DNA of 64,000 bases from Podarcis raffonei (lineage: Eukaryota; Chordata; Lepidosauria; Squamata; Lacertidae), in NCBI RefSeq assembly GCF_027172205.1, contig NC_070608.1, positions 42,426,001 to 42,490,000 of the forward strand, written 5' to 3'. Under the pieces are notes generated by a model that saw only the letters and a list, made by a program, of their open reading frames with translations, searched no databases and had not been told where the DNA came from. Shown here one piece after another: positions 57,001-64,000 of this stretch. Every line of letters begins with the position of its first letter. Within the stretch, counting starts at the first letter, position 1. The translations under genes and the position numbers were made by a program.

Positions 57001-60000
57001 GTCCCCCCCCCAAAAAAGCTCCTTTCAGAACAACAGAGTTTGTAGTTAGGCAGCTTTCCAGGTCAATGGGAATATCTGCTGGATAGCAGAACTTCTTAGC
57101 AAACTTCCTTCCCAAATGTACAGCTGCATCAGAAAAAGTAGCCTGAGAACAGCTGCCTCAGCCAGATCCTGCCTATTTACAAGCCCAGAAACTGCACACT
57201 CATCCCACCTATGTTTGTACAACTGTTTTTACACACACACTTTTTAATTATGTAAATTAATTACCCCATACCTATTTAAACTGATAAGAGAGTAAGTGCC
57301 ATATTGTTCTAAGTAACTCAGCCCATTGTTGTCTAAAGCAGACTCTTCTGCTGCAGCCCTACATGCCCGTCCTTGGAAGGACATCCTATTTAACTCAGCA
57401 GGATTTAAGTCTTAGCAGACATGCATTAAGCAGGATATCAACATTCCTTGGTGCCAAATACAAAATCAGGGCAAAACACAAGATACCTTGTCTTCAGGGG
57501 CTGCCCCTTCATTGTTCCATATTCGCAACATTTCTTCGCTGTTATCGGGTATTGCCACAAAGCCTTTTGAGGCACCTGATCCACCAAAGCCACACGCCAG
57601 CAGTAAGAGAGGCACCACTGCAAAGGAACACGGCAGATCAACGAACCGTCAAAGGTTGAACTTGCAGAAGCAAATCCTAAATATCCGTCCATAGCCCATT
57701 AAATATAACAAAATACTCCAAAATCCATTCAAAATATTACAACGTTCTCTAAATAGAGCCATGTAATGCAAACATTGCACCACAAACAACAGGCTGTGTA
57801 CCAATCCTGTACTAATCTACACTTTCTGATGGCTTAGCACATTTTAAAATTCCAGTGAGGTGAGAGCACTGGAGAACCAAACATGAACAGCAGCAAGCAA
57901 CTTCCATTTGCTTCAGCTTGCAGGCCTCACACATTCAGAGCTGTGCATGTTCCACAACATTACCATGAAAACACAGGATTTAGGTACAAATTTTGGCAAC
58001 TTCAGGTTTTTTCCCCTAGCTCTCAGACAGTGAAAAGAGGCTTGCAGCTATGTGGGAAAGCAAGCCTGCAAGACTCCAGCAGAGGGGCTGAGCACCCTTT
58101 CCAGTGATTGGCGGGGTAGGCATTATAGTCCCTTGCATTTTTAGCAAAAACACAATTTTGCTAGGTAGGCAAACATGGGTAAATCAATCCCCCAGCTGCA
58201 GTGGTTGCGAGTTTATTTCCAGGCCAAATTCATGGTGCCCACCCCTGGGGTTTAAAACCCTGAATGACTTGCGCTCCAAATATCTGAAAAAACCACCTCC
58301 ATCCCTACAGACCGTCTTGGGTGTTAAGTTCAGTTGAGGGGGTTCTCTTAGTAGTTCCGCCATCCGTATGGCAAATGTTGACTCAGGAAAGGACTTCCTC
58401 TGTGGCAGCCCTTAAATGCTGGATCTCCCTTCACACAGAGGTATTCCTACCATCTTCATTGTGTAACTTCTGCAGTATGCTGAAGATACACCTCTCTCCC
58501 CAGGCCTTTGACAATTAAAATATTTATGTGGGACCCACCTCTTCAACCTTTACTGTCCTGCTCTGTGGAATGGTAACAGCTGCTTTAATAATTGTACAAA
58601 ATGTTTTACTTGTTTTTAATAGTACAGTTATAATGTTGTAACCTGAGCAGGGGCCTTGTGAGGGGTGGGTAATAAATCTAATAAATACTTTGCAGAATTC
58701 ATTGCTTCTTGGAACATTATTTTGATTATTATTTTAAATGAACAGTGCTCTTAGTCCAGACTTTAACTAGCTGCTCCTAGTTTGGAAGGCCTCGTGGCTT
58801 GTTGCCTGTTTTTTGGTCAAGCTGCCAAACAACATTTCACCTCATATGAAAGTTGAATTTTTGATAAAAGATAGGAAGAACAAGGATCAAAAGTTTTAAA
58901 AGAAGTGGGAAAGGTGTATCAGAGACAAATAAAATTTTAACAAAGTTCCTTAAATGTATTGCTCTACTCTTTACTGCACCATATGTAAAAGGTCAGAACA
59001 TTAAGCTCTCTCTTAAGTCCTATTGAGTCTAATGGGAGAAAACCACAAGGGGCTTAACTTTGGTTGGTTCATGCCCATAAAACTTGCATGAAGATTGCAA
59101 GTCCCTGCAAGGAGGAGTCATTGTGTCAGAGTGCACAATGGAACTCTGCCAATTCTTCTGGAATAATGCTAGTTACTTACACAGCAGCAGCAACAATGCC
59201 AGAATTATCAGAGCAATCGCTGCAGGTCCTAGAAAAACCGATGAGCCGACGATTGCTGCTCGGCAACCACCACCTTCTGCACATTCACAAACATCCAGTC
59301 TTAGAGTTTGATACTCGGGACAGCTCAGACCTTGGTTATCTTTCACCAGCAGTGGAACTTCATATGATCCAGGCTTCAGATTCTCTGGTATAAGCTGTAC
59401 TCTAGATCCTTCACAGGGAAAAAGACAGTAACAATAAATATAAAGCAATGTAATGTAAGTAGCTGAATGTATGACAGAACTGTGAGCAGATACTGACTTT
59501 AGGGTTACCCACTTGATGTTCTGAAGTAAATAGTTATATTATGGAGACAAACACATCAGTTTCTAGAGTACCTAATTGTTGTAAATCCCCTTTGGCAACT
59601 GTATTTTTGGCACCAGGGATGGGAACCTGTGGCCCTTGAGATGGTGGTCTACAACTTCCACCAATGGGGGCTATAGGTCCTCTTATATATGGAGGGCCAC
59701 AGGTAGACCCCCCAAGTCTACACAGAGACATCAGCACAATGTTTAAAGAGCTAAAATGATCAATGGGTACTAAATAGTCTTTAAAGGAACATCCCTGGTG
59801 TTACAGCAATTCCACAAGTACCCAGTCTGTCAACCAGACAGAATATGAAGAACAGTTTTCCTAGATGTGTGTTAATTCCTTGCAGTAGAAAGACCACAGA
59901 GGATTTCTCTTTCTCTACAACCTGTGCCCAAATGAGGAGAGGGGTGGTATCTTACATCTTTTTCAGGTATAGCTGAAACATTTCCACTGCCTTTCAATGG

Positions 60001-62652
60001 ATGCTTCAGAATCTGGCTTAATCTGAAATGAAGTCGCTCAACTTTCAGATAGCAGTAAGTGCAGAGCATTTCTGGCATATTTCAGTGGGAGAGAAATCTT
60101 GAGAGAGATGCTCTCCCAGCATGAGAACTGACCACGAGGATCTAAGCAACATAGTGGTGGCTGCTCTTCAGACAAATAATCTCAGCCACTCAGCTTCAGA
60201 TGTTTTATTCTCTGCCTCTGGTGAAGCTAAGCCCCTACTTCTGAAGCTACACTTCAAAGCAATGCTACTTTGGCCAGCACATGTTATCCAAGAGAGGATT
60301 AGCCAAGTCACAACTAAAATAACAGGCTTGTACCCAATGGTTGTGAGTTTTAAGCTTGGTTTTAATATTGGTTTTAATGCTGCAACCTGTCTTGGGATCT
60401 AAGGGGCAAGTAATAAATAATCATCATCAACAACAGCTGTCCTTCCGGTTCATGGCTCTCCGCTTGCACAATGGGACTGCCCCCCCCCCTAAATCTGTTT
60501 TGGAAATGCACGGGGGCACACAGGAGGCAAAGATGGGTAGGGTAACAAATGCAACTCTTACCTAGTACAGTCGACTAGTTCCTGCACACCCTCACCCCTG
60601 CTGTAAACCATGTCATAGTGACTCATACTTACCATCCACTCTGATTATCCTCCACTTGTCTGACACTCTTTCAGGCTCATCAACAATAGTGAAAGTGAAA
60701 GGGCCACGATTTAGATAACCTCCTCGATTAGTAACAGAGACGTTAACAAACTTTGCATGGGTACAGACAGTTTGACGTGGAGTCACAATGGTCGGGCAGT
60801 AGAGAGTAGTATTCTGTACCTGAATAACAATGGTACCTGTAGCCGTTTTTGGAGGCTGGTCTGCAAAATATGTAAAGTAAAGCATTTGTATTTCACTGCT
60901 TAAGAATGCAAAAACATAGTTTTATCAATGTAGAATTTCATTTGCTTCTTTGAGTGTATAAAAGGTTTTAATGTGAATTCAGTGTTCGATTTGCAATCCA
61001 TTTCAACAACACAATAACTGAATATAGGATGCAATTCAAACTCATGGAAATGTTTGCTTGGCAATTATTTGAGTTGCTGGAGATGACTACCATACTGTTA
61101 CTCCAATTCTTTGGGCTCTGTGGACCGTCAGACACTTTATTCAAGACTAGCAGCCTTGTATCCAGCGTTTCTAGGAAATTTTACAGAAGCAAAAATATCA
61201 GTGCAATGTTGAAAGGTCCATTCTGCCATCTTAATCCCAAATGGCATCCAACTGTATCCAAACATAGATGGAAACCTGCTCCTTTATCTTGGGGACCATC
61301 CTGCAAAATTGTTTACAATATCTTAAAGAGTTGTCCATGTGCTAGCGAATAAACAACTTTCTAAAATACGTATTAGATTACAGGGACTCTAATGTGAAAA
61401 GCAGATACATGTGTGTGAAGTTTGCCTCCTGGCCTTGGATTAGCAGCACATAGTGATGGAGCATTGACATTTTTGTGGAATCATGTTCACATCATCATGC
61501 TAATGCATGTAATCCATCAGGCTTTATTAAAAGCCTCTCTACCACTACAACATTTCCCTAAATGCCAATGGTGTTCCAGGTACTTACTGAAGGAAAAACA
61601 GGCTCAGTCCCTACCATCTACTCAACAGAGGTAAATGACCCTGGTTCTCTGCCCAGTCGTGAAAAGCAACACCACTCTCTCCTTAGCATGGAGAGAGAAT
61701 CCTGATTTTTGCCTTCTCCTTATCCCACCTCAAATGAGGGAAGAGCCTGTATGTCTCCCAAGCCCCCTGTGAATGCCAGAGGATTTGAGAGAGGCAAGAC
61801 AATTGATTGCAACCATGATTCATGTCTGGCTAGTAAGTGTAGCCAAGATTTTTGGAGCTGCTGGTCCCTGTTGGGAAGTTGCTTTATACAGAGACAGACC
61901 AGTGGTCCATCTAGCTCAGCCTTGTCTATGCGGACTGGCAGTGGCTCTCCATGGTTTCAGGTAAGGTTCTCTCTTAGCCCTATCTGGAGACACCATGGAA
62001 TGAAGCTGGGACCTTCTGCACGCAAAGCAGATGCTGCACCACTGAGCCACCACCCTTCGCCAAAGCTTACAGGTCAGATGGTTGCTGCCACTTTCCAAAT
62101 CTAGCTTTGGGCTTTAACAAATTAAGATGTGGAGTATGAATGAAAAGCCTGATGAATTACTCTTAAGGAAGAAATGGAAGAAGCATCACTTACCCTTACT
62201 TATAGCCAAAATTGTTGCAGTGTAAGTACCGTTGACAAGAAAAGATGAGTCATAGTCAATCACTCGGTTAAGTTTGATTTCAGCAGTCCTAGAGTCTACT
62301 GTAAACCAGTTCGCAATGTCCTGGCCTTTAACATACCTGTGCAGATTTTTAATGTATGTTAGAATGGTCACAACAATCGGTGTATAAAGAAAATACTTTG
62401 CTCAAAGACACACATGGAACCAGGCAGAGGGCCTTCTTGGTGGTGGCGCCCGCCCTGTGGAACGTCCTCCCATCAGATGTCAAGGAAATAAACAACTATC
62501 TGATGTTTAGAAGACATCTGAAGGTAGCCCTGTTTAGGGAAGTTTTTAATGACTGATGTTTTATTGTATTTTTAATATTTTGTTGGAAGCCGCCCAAGGG
62601 AAGGGCGGGGTATAAATAATAAAATAAAATAATAATAATAATAATAATAATA

Positions 62653-62684
<32 letters not shown>

Positions 62685-63843
62685 TACACAGGCTTGGTGG
62701 ATGGTGAAACATCTTCATTTAGTTTCATCCAACAACTCAGAGCCATTTTGCACATTAAAAAAAATCATAGAAACATACGTTTTATGATGCATGTCAGTGT
62801 AGCACAAGAAGATAACACAGACATACATTTCTGATGGAAGTCATGCATTTATAGGAGATGCCTGGAAACTTCATGTCATCCTAAGTCTGCACAGGAAGAA
62901 TGTGAATTCATGTCATTTCTTTTGCTTCCCCATCAGGTCCCCAGCATGCCAGAAGACAGAAATGGGGAAGAAGGGCCACATCCTGTTCTGGGCAACCTTC
63001 TGGCGGCCACTTTTGCCTCTGGCCCCCTGCCCATTACAGGGATGTAACCAGGGGCAAAAGTAGGCAACGAAACGAATGAAAAATTCACCTTTATACAGCA
63101 GGCTAGTTTCTGTACACATTCACACCCCTGTCTCCATCCAGGTAGACAACAGGCATTATCAGAGTTCAAGGTCACCTTCCTTCCATCCAAGTGAAAACAC
63201 TTCCGGAAAGGTGTGGATTGGGGTTGGTGAGGGATGTGGCCTGGGGAGAGTACGAAGGACCAGGCAGAGAGCCTGGAGGACTGCATTTGGCTCCTGGACT
63301 GGAGATTTTCTACCCCTGTCATAAGATGTACAGATGTATCATAAGATGACATGGGTGGGTGCAACAGAAATAGAGCCATTCTATGCATAAAATCATTGCA
63401 TCTTGTGGGTGCTGCTATTTGTTTCTTAAGTGTGTGACTGCGACCTACAGATACTGCAAGCAAAAGGCAGTGGCACAAATGAGGCATAGACTGAGGCCCG
63501 TCTTCACTCAAACTGAATGCTGCAGTTAAGCAACTCTTCAGTGATTTGCCTTGGTAACAAAGAAGAAAGGCATCTCTTACCTGATGTTTTGTGCTATCTT
63601 TCCGGTATCTTCATCATAAGCTTCAAAGCGCCCAATAACCTGGTTCACTTTCATTGTTCTATTTGCTTGAATTGTAACTCTGTTGGGCTTAAATACAGGG
63701 CCTTCAATCACATTTTCCACCTTAATTTTAACTGGAATTGGTTTTGCTTGGAAGCCCTTAGCAATAATTGATTTGTGATATGCTGCTTTGTTAGAAACAA
63801 CAATATTCAAGTCAATGTTCTGCAGCTCTTCATAATTAATTTC
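54077..63843 (-). CDS. DSG2: Desmoglein 2, 3' part (7 exons; 5' exons outside the window)
   Basis: Calcium-dependent cadherin of desmosomes; its tail binds plakoglobin and plakophilin. Exons on the - strand: 63,843-63,581; 62,336-62,194; 60,860-60,633; 59,408-59,181; 57,617-57,487; 56,578-56,234; 55,024-54,077 (stop 54,079-54,077). Phases agree; 2,286 nt, 761 residues plus stop. The ectodomain end has FEAYDEDTG and [15 protein letters not shown]. The membrane span is [24 protein letters not shown]. The tail has [51 protein letters not shown], then about four desmoglein repeats ([44 protein letters not shown]) and the end [27 protein letters not shown] matches human DSG2 best, and it lies next to TTR. 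Only one cysteine follows the membrane span ([10 protein letters not shown]), where I recall two in human. Confidence 0.95.
55325..55520 (+). mobile_element. CR1-group LINE 3' tail (last DSG2 intron)
   Basis: gatggctaccaacttgggtg, taaaagaggattagataaat, ataggtatctggttggccac and gatccagcaggctcttccta, aligned with 30,122-30,416 but shorter in the middle. Confidence 0.72.
58230..58690 (+). mobile_element. CR1/L3-like LINE 3' end (DSG2 intron)
   Basis: gggtttaaaaccctgaatga, aaatatctgaaaaaaccacc, tccctacagaccgtc, aagatacacctctctcccca (end of the RT frame) and gggccttgtgaggggtgggt-aataaatctaataaa as the tail. Related to 17,330-17,620 and 60,305-60,430. Confidence 0.7.
59615..59705. mobile_element. 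hAT-like palindromic remnant
   Basis: gggaacctgtggcccttgag at the left and atggagggccacaggt at the right are inverted arms; the right arm also occurs at 8,636-8,655. Confidence 0.55.
60305..60430 (+). mobile_element. CR1/L3-like LINE 3' end
   Basis: gctgcaacctgtcttgggat, then ctaaggggcaagtaataaat and an (ATC)n-like end. It lies in the DSG2 intron between the exons at 60,633 and 59,408. Confidence 0.5.
61872..62053 (-). mobile_element. tRNA-Ala-like SINE
   Basis: On the - strand: ggtggctcagtggtgcagca, tctgctttgcgtgcagaagg and tcccagcttcattcc follow tRNA-Ala A- and B-box regions. A body with gagctagatggaccactggt follows. It lies in a DSG2 intron, about 140 bp from the exon at 62,194. Confidence 0.7.
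62405..62640 (+). mobile_element. L2/CR1-group LINE 3' end
   Basis: ggcagagggccttcttggtg, gtggaacgtcctcccatcag, tctgaaggtagccctgttta and gccgcccaagggaagggcgg, ending gggtataaataat. Matches 43,390-43,610 closely. It ends in the triplet repeat at 62,616-62,692. Confidence 0.8.
62616..62692. repeat. (AAT)n-(ATT)n palindromic microsatellite
   Basis: About nine AAT units run straight into about eleven ATT units, so the two halves are complementary. It grew from the tail of the LINE at 62,405-62,640. Confidence 0.9.
62693..63580. other. DSG2 intron, no further gene seen
   Basis: The 192-codon open frame on the - strand (63,511-62,933) has no recognisable domain and lies wholly in the intron between DSG2 exons, so I do not call it. 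Confidence 0.5.
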
Positions 63844-64000
63844 CTGTAGGGAGAATGGAAAAAAAACCCCAGCAACAAGTCAGAAAAGGTGCACTCTGTA
63901 TTCCAAGCTGGAGAATAAGCGTTAAGACTTCACTTTCATTATCACCAGGGGAGGCCCTGCTGGAGTGTCACCACCTCCTGCAGTCCAAAGGGCAGCAGGA

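Noticed and set aside
61990-62053. A functional tRNA-Ala gene on the - strand
   Set aside because: Mismatches in the stems and a SINE body fused to it; not a free-standing tRNA.
62933-63511. 192-codon open frame on the - strand
   Set aside because: It lies inside a DSG2 intron, has no recognisable domain and lacks compositional or splice support.
54077-63843. DSG1, DSG3 or DSG4 instead of DSG2
   Set aside because: LAEIC, the YVVVRERE unit, VPLLLLAC and adjacency to TTR all fit DSG2; only the last ten residues look otherwise.

Overview
The window is vertebrate nuclear DNA, almost certainly from a squamate reptile (a lizard). Three host genes can be rebuilt exon by exon with consensus splice sites and clean reading frames. 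They match the conserved amniote block DSG2 - TTR - B4GALT6 (human chromosome 18q12). The repeats also point to a lizard: tRNA-derived SINEs of the Sauria type, CR1 LINEs, a tRNA-Lys SINE with a CR1 tail, a 5'-truncated L1, Tigger-like and hAT-like MITEs, and a small palindromic element in a dozen scattered copies. I cannot name the species.

Layout. Positions 1-14,650 are intergenic and repeat-bearing, with no gene I can support. A CpG island (about 14,650-15,660) leads into B4GALT6 on the + strand (CDS 15,658-28,449, 9 exons, 382 codons, the same length as my recollection of the human protein), followed by a 3' UTR that may run to about 31,150-31,400. TTR lies convergently on the - strand (CDS 36,780 down to 33,043, 4 exons, 150 residues, or 152 with an alternative acceptor). 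It has a TATA box and a proximal promoter block that resembles the mammalian one. Positions 37,000-54,000 are intergenic and dense in nested LINE, SINE and MITE insertions. DSG2 is on the - strand from 63,843 down to 54,077. Seven exons are present (the last part of the cadherin ectodomain, the membrane segment and the whole cytoplasmic tail); the 5' exons lie beyond the right edge.

The genes are neighbours by ancestry rather than by shared function. B4GALT6 is a Golgi glycolipid galactosyltransferase (lactosylceramide synthesis), TTR is the secreted thyroid-hormone and retinol-binding-protein carrier, and DSG2 is a desmosomal cadherin. The most interesting points are in TTR: a tandem splice acceptor that decides the N-terminus, an apparent reversal of the E42-K48 salt bridge within a cluster of strand B/C changes, a G/C hairpin next to the exon 3 donor, and a conserved promoter core. 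DSG2 appears to have lost one of two juxtamembrane cysteines. Comparisons with human, mouse and chicken proteins or promoters are from memory, not from a search.
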